Assembly: GCA_947589245.1 (NCBI GenBank)
Contig: CANQBD010000015.1
Location: 1 to 38,125 of the forward strand
Direction: 5' to 3'
DNA: 38,125 bases
Source: an uncultured Anaeroplasmataceae bacterium
GTDB lineage: Bacteria; Bacillota_I; Bacilli_A; Acholeplasmatales; Anaeroplasmataceae
Under the pieces are notes generated by a model. The model was not told where the DNA came from. It saw only the letters and a list, made by a program, of their open reading frames with translations, and did no database searches. Positions 14,442-22,664 of this stretch are shown piece by piece. Within the stretch, counting starts at the first letter, position 1; every line of letters begins with the position of its first letter. Position numbers and translations under genes: made by a program.

Positions 14442-15062
14442 ATGAAGGGAAAATTTATTACCTTTGAAGGTGGCGAATGTAGCGGAAAAACAACAATTAT
14501 CAATGAGGTTTGTAAAGTATTAAAAGAAAGCGGAATACCTTTTATTTCAACTAGAGAACCTGGTGGAGTTGATATTGCTGAACAAATCAGAGGTATTATT
14601 TTAGATGTTAATAATACCAAAATGACTGAGGAGACAGAAGCCTTACTTTATGCTGCAAGTCGTACTCAACACTTAAAGGAACGAGTTATTCCAGCAATTG
14701 AAGAAGGTAAAGTCATTATTTGTGATCGATTTTTGGATTCTTCACTAGCATATCAAGGATATGCCAGAGGGTTAGGAATAGATGCCATATTAAATATTAA
14801 TTATTTTGCTTTAAATAATTTACCAGACTTGACTATTTTTATTGATGTAAAGCCCGAAGTGGCTTTGGAACGTTTAAAAATTAGAAATAAAAATGATCGT
14901 TTAGACTTAGAAGGAATAAAGTTTCATAATGCGGTTTATGAGGGATATTTAGAGGTTTGTAAGATGTATCCTAAGCGTATTATCAAGATCGATGGCAATC
15001 GAGACCTTAAGTCTATTTGTAATGATTGTATTGCCAAGATCTTAGAGTGTATTGGAGGATAG
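14442..15062 (+). CDS. tmk: Thymidylate kinase
   Basis: This 206-aa P-loop kinase phosphorylates dTMP to dTDP for DNA synthesis. It shows the P-loop FEGGECSGKTT (the usual GPDGAGKTT-like motif, here with cysteine), the REPGGVDIAEQIR substrate motif, DRFLDSSLAYQGYARGLG (DR-x3-SS-x-AYQ) and a C-terminal lid segment RLDLEG. The start is ATG 14442 after GGTGATT; the upstream GTG codons lie in the ribosome-binding site. It is the first gene of a tight operon with holB, ricT, trmN6, a TerB-like gene and rsmI. The order resembles the Bacillus tmk region without yaaQ, yaaR and yabA. Confidence 0.96.
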   Translation: MKGKFITFEGGECSGKTTIINEVCKVLKESGIPFISTREPGGVDIAEQIRGIILDVNNTKMTEETEALLYAASRTQHLKERVIPAIEEGKVIICDRFLDSSLAYQGYARGLGIDAILNINYFALNNLPDLTIFIDVKPEVALERLKIRNKNDRLDLEGIKFHNAVYEGYLEVCKMYPKRIIKIDGNRDLKSICNDCIAKILECIGG

Positions 15063-15068
15063 TTGTTT

Positions 15069-16028
15069 ATGAATGTTAAAAAAATGATTGAAAATCAAAA
15101 GAATATTTTTAATCTTTTAAAACATAGTAAACAAAATAATCGCTTATCTCATGCCTATTTATTTTATGGGGCTGAGGGAGTTGGAAAAAAAGAAATGGCT
15201 TATGCCTTAGCTTGTCTTGAATATTGTCCTAATGGTGGTTGTCTAGAGTGTGACGTTTGTAAAAGTATTATTGAAGGTAAACATTTAAATGTGGACTATA
15301 TTGGTATTTTAGATAATAAAAAATTAATTTCTAAGGAACAAATTACTGAACTTCAAGAAGAGTTTTCTAAGACATCACTAGTTGATGGCCAAAGAATTTA
15401 TATTGTTGATGGAATAGATACAGCTTCAACTTCGGCTCAAAATAGTTTATTGAAATTTATTGAAGAGCCAATTAATAATACGGCTACAACGGGAATTTTT
15501 ATTGCTGAAGATTTATCTAATGTTGTTTCAACCATCATATCGCGGTGTTCACTAATTCATTTTCCTTCACTAAGCATTAAACAATTAGTTAATAATCTTG
15601 TTGAGAATGACATTAATTTATTAGATGCTAGTTTAGCTAGTATAATAACTAATAATAGTGAAGAGGCAATTATGTTAATTGAAAGTAACAACTTTTTGAT
15701 TAGCAAAAAATTTTTCTTGGATTTTTTAGAGCTTTCAAATTCAAAAGAAGCGGTATTATTTTATATTAAAAATTCAGATATTTTAGTTATAGAAAATATA
15801 AGCCTGTTCTTTAAATGGTTGATTGCTTTTTATGAGGATTTATTTAAAGTTGACGACAAAGATAATTTGATTTTGACTAGTTTATATGATAAAATGAATG
15901 TATATTTAAAAAAAGGTTATAATCGTTTAAAAGAAGAATTTTCTTTAGTATTGGAATTGTATTCTAAACTTGATTATAATGTTATAGCTAAAAATGTTTT
16001 TCACTCACTTATTGTTGGGTTATTTTAG
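15069..16028 (+). CDS. holB: DNA polymerase III subunit delta'
   Basis: This 319-aa clamp-loader subunit has the N-terminal AAA+ domain: RLSHAYLFYGAEGVGKKEMA (modified P-loop, as usual for delta'), four zinc cysteines in CPNGGCLECDVC, DGIDTASTSAQNSLLKFIEEP in the Walker B/sensor region, and ISRCSLIHF. With tau/gamma and delta it loads the sliding clamp. ATG 15069 lies 10 nt after GGAGG (15054-15058); TTG 15063 is less likely. It is 6 nt from tmk and 11 nt from ricT. Confidence 0.93.
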   Translation: MNVKKMIENQKNIFNLLKHSKQNNRLSHAYLFYGAEGVGKKEMAYALACLEYCPNGGCLECDVCKSIIEGKHLNVDYIGILDNKKLISKEQITELQEEFSKTSLVDGQRIYIVDGIDTASTSAQNSLLKFIEEPINNTATTGIFIAEDLSNVVSTIISRCSLIHFPSLSIKQLVNNLVENDINLLDASLASIITNNSEEAIMLIESNNFLISKKFFLDFLELSNSKEAVLFYIKNSDILVIENISLFFKWLIAFYEDLFKVDDKDNLILTSLYDKMNVYLKKGYNRLKEEFSLVLELYSKLDYNVIAKNVFHSLIVGLF

Positions 16029-16039
16029 GATGTGATAGA

Positions 16040-16888
16040 TTGAAAGCTATTAGAGTTAAGTTTAAATCAGTAGGTAAAAGATATTTTTTTGGTACTGCTG
16101 GTTTTGATTTAAAAGATGGCGATAAAGTAATTGTCAATACTATTCGTGGTATAGAGCTTGGTGTTTGTTGTGGAAAGGTGTTTGAATTAGATGAACACGA
16201 TTTAACTTCTGAGCTTAAAGATATTGTTAGAATTGCTACCAAGAATGATATTGAAAATTATGAAAAAAATAAAACTGAAGAGGAAAGTATAATTACTACT
16301 ACCAAAGGTTTAGCAAGAGAATATGAATTACCAATTAAAGTGCTTGAGGCAGAATATACTTTAGATCGTTCAAAGCTTATTATCTATTTTGAAGCTGAAA
16401 ATCGGGTTGATTTTAGAGAGCTAGTAAAGAGGTTGGCTGAAATTTATCATACTCGTATTGAGCTAAGACAGGTTGGTTCAAGAGATGGAGCTAAGGTTTT
16501 TGGTGGTATTGGGCCTTGTGGTTTAATTGTTTGTTGCAAGACATTTATTACGGAATTTGATAATGTTTCTGTAAAAATGGCTAAGAATCAAAACTTATCT
16601 TTAAACCCTATTAAAATCAGTGGTAATTGTGGTAAATTATTGTGCTGTATTAATTATGAAAATGAATTATATCAGGAATTAAGGAAATATGCTCCTGATA
16701 TAGGTGATATTGTTAAAACCATTGATGGTCCTGCCAAAGTTTTGGCCTGTGATGTTTTAAATCGTAATTGCAAGGTTAAATATTTAGACGAGGAAAACAA
16801 ATTTGGTTATTTGAAATTAGAGGACATTGAATTTGTGCGCAGCATGGATAAGCGCAGGGATGAAGAAGATGCCGATAGTATTGAATGA
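16040..16888 (+). CDS. ricT: PSP1-domain protein RicT (YaaT)
   Basis: This 282-aa protein contains the PSP1 domain with a cysteine-rich core: GIGPCGLIVCC and SGNCGKLLCCINYE. In Bacillus, RicT with RicA and RicF forms an iron-sulfur-binding complex that stimulates RNase Y mRNA maturation and affects sporulation and biofilm genes. The partners are not in this window. The start is TTG 16040, preceded by AGGATGTGAT; no in-frame ATG fits and the family start matches. The last 20 nt overlap trmN6. The conserved slot between holB and trmN6 supports the call. Confidence 0.92.
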   Translation: MKAIRVKFKSVGKRYFFGTAGFDLKDGDKVIVNTIRGIELGVCCGKVFELDEHDLTSELKDIVRIATKNDIENYEKNKTEEESIITTTKGLAREYELPIKVLEAEYTLDRSKLIIYFEAENRVDFRELVKRLAEIYHTRIELRQVGSRDGAKVFGGIGPCGLIVCCKTFITEFDNVSVKMAKNQNLSLNPIKISGNCGKLLCCINYENELYQELRKYAPDIGDIVKTIDGPAKVLACDVLNRNCKVKYLDEENKFGYLKLEDIEFVRSMDKRRDEEDADSIE

Positions 16889-17600
16889 GCTGTTGGGCAA
16901 GCCCCTTCTTAAAATTTATCAAGATACGGATCGGTTTAATTTTTCGCTTGATTCAATTTTGCTTGCTGATTTTGTTACAATAACAGCTCGTACTAAGCGT
17001 ATTTGCGATTTGTGTTCTGGTAATGCTCCCATTCCGCTTTATTTATCTTTGCGTAGTAAAGCTAAGATTATAGGTGTCGAAATCCAAGAAAGTGTTTATG
17101 ATTTGGGTGTTAAATCAGTTGCCTATAATGGTTTAGAAAAACAAATTGAATTAAAGCAGGCTAATCTTAAAGGAATTGCCAATGAGATAGGTTCAAATTG
17201 TTTTGAGGTTGTAACTTGTAATCCGCCATTTTTTAAAATCGGTGACAATAATTTAAATCCTAATGATAGTAAGGCAATCGCCAGACATGAAATAATGGCA
17301 ACCTTAGATGATGTTGTTAAAGAGGCGAGCTTATTATTAAATTCAAAGGGACGTTTCGCGATGGTTCACAGACCCGATAGGCTTTTAGAAATTTTAGAGG
17401 TTTTTAAAAAATATCATATAGAGCCTAAACGTTTAAGATTTGTTTATCCTAAAATTAATAGTGAATGTAATCATATTTTAATTGAAGGAATTAAAAATGG
17501 TAGTGCAGGTGGACTTGTTGTCCTTCCACCTTTAATAGTTTATGAAAATGAAAAATGGACAAAAGAGGTTATAAGAATTTATAATTGTGAAAAGGAGTGA
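16869..17600 (+). CDS. trmN6: tRNA1(Val) adenine-37 N6-methyltransferase (YabB/TrmN6 family)
   Basis: This 243-aa SAM-dependent methyltransferase has the Rossmann motif I near ICDLCSGNAPIPLYL, an acidic GVEIQ after strand 2, and the amino-methyltransferase catalytic motif CNPPFF. The YQDTDRFNFSLDSILLADF start is typical of YabB/TrmN6 proteins, which methylate N6 of A37 in tRNA1(Val). Start ATG 16869 has AGGGATGAAG upstream and overlaps ricT by 20 nt; ATG 16860 is an alternative that adds three residues. Confidence 0.88.
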   Translation: MPIVLNELLGKPLLKIYQDTDRFNFSLDSILLADFVTITARTKRICDLCSGNAPIPLYLSLRSKAKIIGVEIQESVYDLGVKSVAYNGLEKQIELKQANLKGIANEIGSNCFEVVTCNPPFFKIGDNNLNPNDSKAIARHEIMATLDDVVKEASLLLNSKGRFAMVHRPDRLLEILEVFKKYHIEPKRLRFVYPKINSECNHILIEGIKNGSAGGLVVLPPLIVYENEKWTKEVIRIYNCEKE

Positions 17601-17605
17601 ATTCT

Positions 17606-18013
17606 ATGTTTTTAAGTCTTTTAAATAAAAAGGAAATGTTAAAATTTATTGATTTGGCGATTTACATGGTGGACATTGATGGTGAGCCAACTCAATATGA
17701 AAAAAGAATTTTAACAAAGATGATAGCTGAGCTTGATCAAGTAAAGGATGAATATTCTTTTCGTTTAACTGATTCAGTTGAAAATACGATTGAATTCTTT
17801 ACTGATTGTAACAAGGTTGTTAAGAATGTTGTTTACTTAAATCTTGTTATTATTTCAATGGAAGATGATTTATATAATACTTCTGAGCTATTATTCTTAG
17901 AGAAAATTCAAAAGAAGTTTGGTATTTCTGCTGAAAAGCGTCGTGAATTAATCTCTGTTGTTTATGCAGAACGCGATTTAAGAGAAAAGGCTAATCGTAT
18001 TATTAAAAACTAA
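17606..18013 (+). CDS. TerB-like small helical protein
   Basis: This 135-aa, all-helical soluble protein has a TerB/DjlA-like pattern: an acidic loop in YMVDIDGEPTQYEKRIL and a later DDLYNTSELLFLEKIQ helix pair, reminiscent of repeated metal-binding EF-hand-like turns. Its function is unknown. The start is ATG 17606, with AAAGGAG 9 nt upstream; GTG 17597 touches the signal and is rejected. It sits between trmN6 and rsmI, with its TAA overlapping the rsmI ATG, so it is probably co-translated. The TerB assignment is by pattern and only moderately certain. Confidence 0.6.
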   Translation: MFLSLLNKKEMLKFIDLAIYMVDIDGEPTQYEKRILTKMIAELDQVKDEYSFRLTDSVENTIEFFTDCNKVVKNVVYLNLVIISMEDDLYNTSELLFLEKIQKKFGISAEKRRELISVVYAERDLREKANRIIKN

Positions 18014-18852
18014 TGAGAATTAGAAGTTTTGATGCTGATAAAGCCATTTTATATTTAGTGGCTACTCCAATTGGCAATTTAGAAGATATTACGTTTAGAG
18101 CTATTAATATCTTAAAAAGCGTTGATAAAATTTATGCTGAAGACACACGTAATTCTTTAGTTTTATTAAATCACTATGGCATAAGCACCCATCTCGAGAG
18201 CTATCACGAATTTAATCAAGAGCTAAAAGGGGAACAGATATTAAAAGAATTAGAAGAAGGTAAAAAGCTAGCAATTATTTCTGATGCTGGTTTGCCGGTT
18301 ATTTCTGATCCGGGTTTTAGGATTGCAAAGCTAGCTATTGAAAAGGGAATTGCTGTTTCAACAATTCCGGGACCTTCAGCCGGGATTAGTGCGTTAATTG
18401 CTTCAGGTATAGCTCCAACTCCTTTTACTTTTTATGGTTTTTTAGATTCTAAAAAAACTAAAAAAAGAAAGGAATTAGAAGATTTAAAGCATTTAACAAA
18501 TACTTTAATTTTTTATGAGGCTCCACATAGAATTGTTGAAACTTTAGAGCTTATGTTAGAGATTTTGGGAAATCGTAACATTTGTTTAGCTAGAGAGCTT
18601 ACCAAAAGCTATGAGGAATTTATAAGAGGTTCTATTAGTGATGTTTTAAAGCAATTGCCAGTTAAAGGTGAGATAGTTCTAATTGTTGAAGGAGCAACGG
18701 CTGAATTAAATATTGATAATCCTCTTGCAAGAATTGATGAGCTTATTTCTTTAGGAACTAAACCAAATGATGCCATTAAAGAAGTAGCTAAAGAGATTAA
18801 TGTCAGCAAAAGTGAATTATATAAAGATTATTTAGAATATAAAAAGAAATAA
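18013..18852 (+). CDS. rsmI: 16S rRNA (cytidine(1402)-2'-O)-methyltransferase
   Basis: This 279-aa tetrapyrrole-methylase-fold enzyme methylates the ribose 2'-OH of C1402 in the ribosomal decoding site. Family marks: LYLVATPIGNLEDITFRA, AEDTRNSLVLLNHYGI, ISDAGLPVISDPG, the SAM-contact segment IPGPSAGISALIASG, and FYEAPHRI. Normal length. Its ATG overlaps the preceding stop (TAATG). It corresponds to yabC in the Bacillus order. Confidence 0.95.
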   Translation: MRIRSFDADKAILYLVATPIGNLEDITFRAINILKSVDKIYAEDTRNSLVLLNHYGISTHLESYHEFNQELKGEQILKELEEGKKLAIISDAGLPVISDPGFRIAKLAIEKGIAVSTIPGPSAGISALIASGIAPTPFTFYGFLDSKKTKKRKELEDLKHLTNTLIFYEAPHRIVETLELMLEILGNRNICLARELTKSYEEFIRGSISDVLKQLPVKGEIVLIVEGATAELNIDNPLARIDELISLGTKPNDAIKEVAKEINVSKSELYKDYLEYKKK

Positions 18853-18865
18853 GGAGGTCTTTCTT

Positions 18866-19396
18866 TTGGGCTTTACTAATGAATATACCTTATTAAGAGA
18901 TAAGTCAAATGTTTTTAAAAGCATTAATTATGATAAAGTAATGAAAATGCTTAATCATTTTAAAACTGGTGTAATTTTTGTTGGTGGACCTTGGTGTAAG
19001 AATTGTCAAGCAGTTGTTGGGATAGTCAATAAGGTTGCTAAAGATAATAAGCTTAAAACAATTTATCATTATGATCCCCATTTTATTAATGTTTTCAAAG
19101 AAGAAGTGGATTTGCGTGATTGTAAGGATTTGGAAACTAAATTAAAATATTATGAGTTTATTGAAAAAATAGAATTTAAAAGTGACAAATATGTTATTGA
19201 TACCTTAATACCAAGATTAAATGTTCCGGCTATTATTGGTATTAAAAATGGTATTTGTGTTGGTGTAATTGATGAAGAATACATTTATGATGCAGCTGGT
19301 CTTCACGTTGAAGAAAATCTTGAAGATAAGACTGTAGAATATTCTAATAAATTAACAGAATTATTTAAAAAAGTTAAAGAGAAAAACAAGCTATAG
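18866..19396 (+). CDS. Thioredoxin-like protein with a WCKNC motif
   Basis: This 176-aa cytoplasmic protein has a CxxC redox site in FVGGPWCKNCQAVVG. It lacks a signal peptide or lipobox, so it is an intracellular thioredoxin-fold protein rather than a secreted one. A cis-proline candidate is in RLNVPAIIGIKNG. The rest differs from classical thioredoxin (about 105 aa) by an insert of about 40 residues (about 75-120), giving a larger protein of unknown partner. The start is TTG 18866, with AAGGAGG 8 nt upstream. It is the last gene of the tmk operon, 13 nt after rsmI, and is followed by a terminator. Confidence 0.78.
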   Translation: MGFTNEYTLLRDKSNVFKSINYDKVMKMLNHFKTGVIFVGGPWCKNCQAVVGIVNKVAKDNKLKTIYHYDPHFINVFKEEVDLRDCKDLETKLKYYEFIEKIEFKSDKYVIDTLIPRLNVPAIIGIKNGICVGVIDEEYIYDAAGLHVEENLEDKTVEYSNKLTELFKKVKEKNKL

Positions 19397-19418
19397 ACTA
19401 CATTTGTAGTCTTTTTTG
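19395..19418 (+). terminator. Terminator of the tmk-rsmI operon
   Basis: AGACTAC (19395-19401) pairs with GTAGTCT (19406-19412), with loop ATTT and then a T6 tract. It begins at the stop codon of the thioredoxin-like gene. Confidence 0.9.
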
Positions 19419-19438
19419 TTATATTCTAGTTTAGTTTC

Positions 19439-19467
19439 TTGTAATTTATTTTTTTTGGTTGTATAAT
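19439..19467 (+). promoter_or_regulatory. Sigma-A promoter of the M16C peptidase
   Basis: TTGTAA (19439-19444) and TATAAT (19462-19467) have a 17-nt spacer. A second TATAAT follows at 19471-19476. Confidence 0.8.
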
Positions 19468-19496
19468 TTCTATAATGTAAGAAAAGGAGAAAGATT

Positions 19497-22382
19497 ATGG
19501 CTAAATATACAAAAATAACTTCTAAATTTATTGATGATATTCAATCAACTGTTACTATTTATAAGCACAATAAAACGAATGCTCGTATTTGTACGATTGC
19601 AAATGATGATAATAATAAGGTTTTTTCAATAGCTTTTAGAACACCACCAATTAATAATGGTGGTCTTACTCACATTTTGGAGCATTCAGTTTTATGTGGT
19701 TCTAAAAAATATCCTGTTAAGGATCCTTTTGTTGAGCTTTTAAAAAGTTCTTTAAATACTTTTTTAAATGCTTTTACTTTCCCAGATAAAACTATGTATC
19801 CTTGTGCAAGTCAAAATGATAAAGACTTTAAAAATTTAATGAGCGTTTATATGGATGCTGTTTTTTATCCTCAAATTTATGCTCATGAAGAAATATTTAT
19901 GCAAGAAGGTTGGCATTATCATCTTCTAAATGAAGAAGATCCAATCGTTTATAATGGTGTTGTATATAATGAAATGAAGGGTGCTTTTTCTGATCCTCAA
20001 CAAATTTTAATTAGAAATTTGATGCATTCTTTATATCCTGATACTGCTTATGGGTTTGAATCAGGTGGTGATCCTAAATATATTCCTGATTTAACTTATG
20101 AGGAGTTTAAAAATTTTCATCAAAAGTTTTATCATCCATCTAATTCCTATATTTTCTTATATGGTAATTGCGATATGGAAGAAAGAATGAATTGGTTAGA
20201 TGAAGAATATTTGAAGAATTTTGAGGCCATTGATTTTGATACCACTTTAAAATTTCAAAAACCTTTTAAAGCTCCAATTAGTTCTACAGGCTATTATCCT
20301 GTTGCTAAAGAAATGTCTTTGGATCATAAAGCATTTTTATCTTATAATGTAGCCTTTCCAACAACCTTAGATACTAAGTTAATGATGGCTACGAATATTT
20401 TAGTGGATGTTTTATTGAATAATCCGGGCGCACCTTTAAAACAAGCTTTAATCGATGCTAAACTTGGCGATGATGTGATGGCTTTCTTTGATGATGGCGT
20501 ATTACAACCTTTATTAAGTATTATTGTTGTTAACTCAGATGAAGCTAAAGAACAACAATTTATTGATTTAGTTAATCAAAGTTTAAAGGATATTTTAGCT
20601 AAGGGCTTAGATCACGAGGCTTTAAAATCCTTAATTAATTTCCAAGAATTTAAAGTTCGAGAAGGTAAATTTGGTCAATTTCCTAAGGGCTTAGAATTAG
20701 AGATTAACTGTTTAAGTTCTTGGTTATATAATGAGGATGAGCCTTTCTCTAAATTAGAAAATTTAAAATATTTCCCAGAACTAAGAAAAGATATTGAAGC
20801 TGGTTATTTTGAAAAAATCATTCAGGATTATATTTTAAATAATAATCACAAAACTTATGTAAAACTATTGCCATCTTATACTATTAGTGCCGAAAATGAA
20901 GAGGCATTAGCTAAGAAATTAGCTGATTATAAAGCATCTCTTAGTCAAGCTGAAATTAAGGCTTTAATCAAGAAAAACCAAGATCTAGCTCTTTATCAAT
21001 CTACACCTTCAACTAAAGAAGAGATTGATACTTTACCAAAGTTGGAATTAAAAGATTTAAATAAATTACCAGAAAGACTTAATCTTGAAGTTATAAATGG
21101 TAAATATCCTGTTTTATTTAGTGAATATTTTACTAATGATATTGCCTATGTCAACTATCATTTTGATATTACTGGTATTGATGCTGAAGGCATTGCTTAT
21201 GCTAAATTATTATCTGATCTTTATAGTAACCTATCAACAAAATCCAAAACTTATTTTGAAATTAATCAAGTTATTCAAAATTATTCTGGTGGTTTAGGTT
21301 TCTCTGTTAGAGCTTATCAAACAAATAAGCGTGAGTGTAAGGTGAGATTTACCATCAGTTCTAGTGCTTTAACTAAGAATTTTAAGGTTGTAAATGATTT
21401 AATTGAAGAAATCTTAAAATCAACTGATTTTACGGATTCTAAGCGTTTATTTGAAAGAATTAGTGAGTTAAATGTGGCTCAAGAAATGAGCATAGTTAAT
21501 CGTGGTCATGTCATAAGTGCAGTTAGAGCTGCTTCCTATGCTGATGAATGTTATTATTTAAATGATGCTGCAGATGGTATTGGCTATTTAGACTTTATTC
21601 ATGATGTTTGTACTAACTTTACAAAGAAGCAATCTGCAATTGTCAGTGCACTTAAGGATATTGCAGCTAAAATATTCAATAAGAATAATTTGGTTGTTGG
21701 TTTTACCGGCAGCAAAGAGTCTTTAACTAAAGTGTCACCAATATTAGATGGCTTTTATAGTGGGCTTGATGATAAATTATATCGTTTTAAATCCGAGTTT
21801 AAAGGTCAAAATTTGAGTGAAGCAATTAACACTCAATATGATGTAAATTTTGTTGGTCGTGCAGGGTCTTATAAGGGTGAATTTAATGGGGCAATGCTAG
21901 TGCTAAATAATGCTTTGAGCTTAGATTATTTATGGCTACAAGTTCGTGTTCATGGTGGTGCTTATGGTTGTATGCTTAACACTCCTCAAACAGGTGGGAT
22001 TGTTTTTACTTCTTATCGTGATCCTAATATTGAAAGAACAAATCAAGTATATGAGGATGTAGTAGACTATATTAAGAATTTAAATCCTAGTGAAGAAGAT
22101 TTATTGAAATATAAGATTGGGGCTATTGGTGGTTTAGATCCGGTTCTTCATAATAGTTCAAAGGGAGCAGCTGCTCAAGCCGATTATTTTTCTTTAAACA
22201 CTTATGAGCTTCAGGCTAAATATCGTAGTCAGGCATTAGAGGCCACAGCCAAAGATCTAGCAAATTTAGCGCCTTTATTTGCTGAAGCCTTGAGCTCTAA
22301 GCAATTATGTGTAATTGGTAATGCTAAGAAAATTGCTGATACAAAAGATTTATTTAAAGAAGTAAGAAATTTAGTAAAATAA
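19497..22382 (+). CDS. M16C-family zinc metallopeptidase (presequence protease-like)
   Basis: This 961-aa protein is of the PreP/falcilysin type (M16C). The inverted zinc motif HILEH gives ligands H59 and H63 and catalytic E62. The third ligand is E159 in YNEMKGAFSDP, 96 residues after H63, the spacing I recall for PreP. Length fits the four-domain peptidasome. There is no signal peptide, so it is cytosolic and would degrade unfolded peptides. The C-terminal half has a catalytically dead duplicate domain with the arginine/tyrosine loop (VHGGAYG...TSYRDPN) that binds substrate. AAAGGAG lies about 8 nt upstream of ATG 19497. It is monocistronic between a promoter and a terminator. Confidence 0.93.
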   Translation: MAKYTKITSKFIDDIQSTVTIYKHNKTNARICTIANDDNNKVFSIAFRTPPINNGGLTHILEHSVLCGSKKYPVKDPFVELLKSSLNTFLNAFTFPDKTMYPCASQNDKDFKNLMSVYMDAVFYPQIYAHEEIFMQEGWHYHLLNEEDPIVYNGVVYNEMKGAFSDPQQILIRNLMHSLYPDTAYGFESGGDPKYIPDLTYEEFKNFHQKFYHPSNSYIFLYGNCDMEERMNWLDEEYLKNFEAIDFDTTLKFQKPFKAPISSTGYYPVAKEMSLDHKAFLSYNVAFPTTLDTKLMMATNILVDVLLNNPGAPLKQALIDAKLGDDVMAFFDDGVLQPLLSIIVVNSDEAKEQQFIDLVNQSLKDILAKGLDHEALKSLINFQEFKVREGKFGQFPKGLELEINCLSSWLYNEDEPFSKLENLKYFPELRKDIEAGYFEKIIQDYILNNNHKTYVKLLPSYTISAENEEALAKKLADYKASLSQAEIKALIKKNQDLALYQSTPSTKEEIDTLPKLELKDLNKLPERLNLEVINGKYPVLFSEYFTNDIAYVNYHFDITGIDAEGIAYAKLLSDLYSNLSTKSKTYFEINQVIQNYSGGLGFSVRAYQTNKRECKVRFTISSSALTKNFKVVNDLIEEILKSTDFTDSKRLFERISELNVAQEMSIVNRGHVISAVRAASYADECYYLNDAADGIGYLDFIHDVCTNFTKKQSAIVSALKDIAAKIFNKNNLVVGFTGSKESLTKVSPILDGFYSGLDDKLYRFKSEFKGQNLSEAINTQYDVNFVGRAGSYKGEFNGAMLVLNNALSLDYLWLQVRVHGGAYGCMLNTPQTGGIVFTSYRDPNIERTNQVYEDVVDYIKNLNPSEEDLLKYKIGAIGGLDPVLHNSSKGAAAQADYFSLNTYELQAKYRSQALEATAKDLANLAPLFAEALSSKQLCVIGNAKKIADTKDLFKEVRNLVK

Positions 22383-22396
22383 TAATAGTTGAAAAC

Positions 22397-22430
22397 AAGG
22401 CATATTTAAGAAAACGAATATGCCTTTTAT
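22397..22430 (+). terminator. Terminator of the M16C peptidase gene
   Basis: AAGGCATATT (22397-22406) pairs with AATATGCCTT (22417-22426), a 10-bp stem with a 10-nt loop, then T4. The 234 nt from here to metG hold only a promoter candidate (TATAAT 22630-22635, weak -35). I see no T-box or other riboswitch there. Confidence 0.88.
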
Positions 22431-22664
22431 AATGCAATTTAGGGGAAAAATATTCTTAAAAGAAGGGGTATATAGTTAAATTTCTATTTAATTATTTTCA
22501 TGTTATATCTAGAAAAATCTATTGAATATTTTTATAGTAATTGCAAATAAATGGTTACTAGTAAAATCATTTGTTTTTAAATAATTAGATGATTTCTTTA
22601 AAAATCTAGTGAAAAAGTAAAATGGTTGTAGTATAATTTTAATTAATTGCAAGGGGTGATATTT

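Noticed and set aside
22431-22664. T-box or S-box riboswitch upstream of metG
   Set aside because: I found no T-box sequence, specifier stem or terminator-antiterminator pair. The only terminator there belongs to the upstream peptidase gene.
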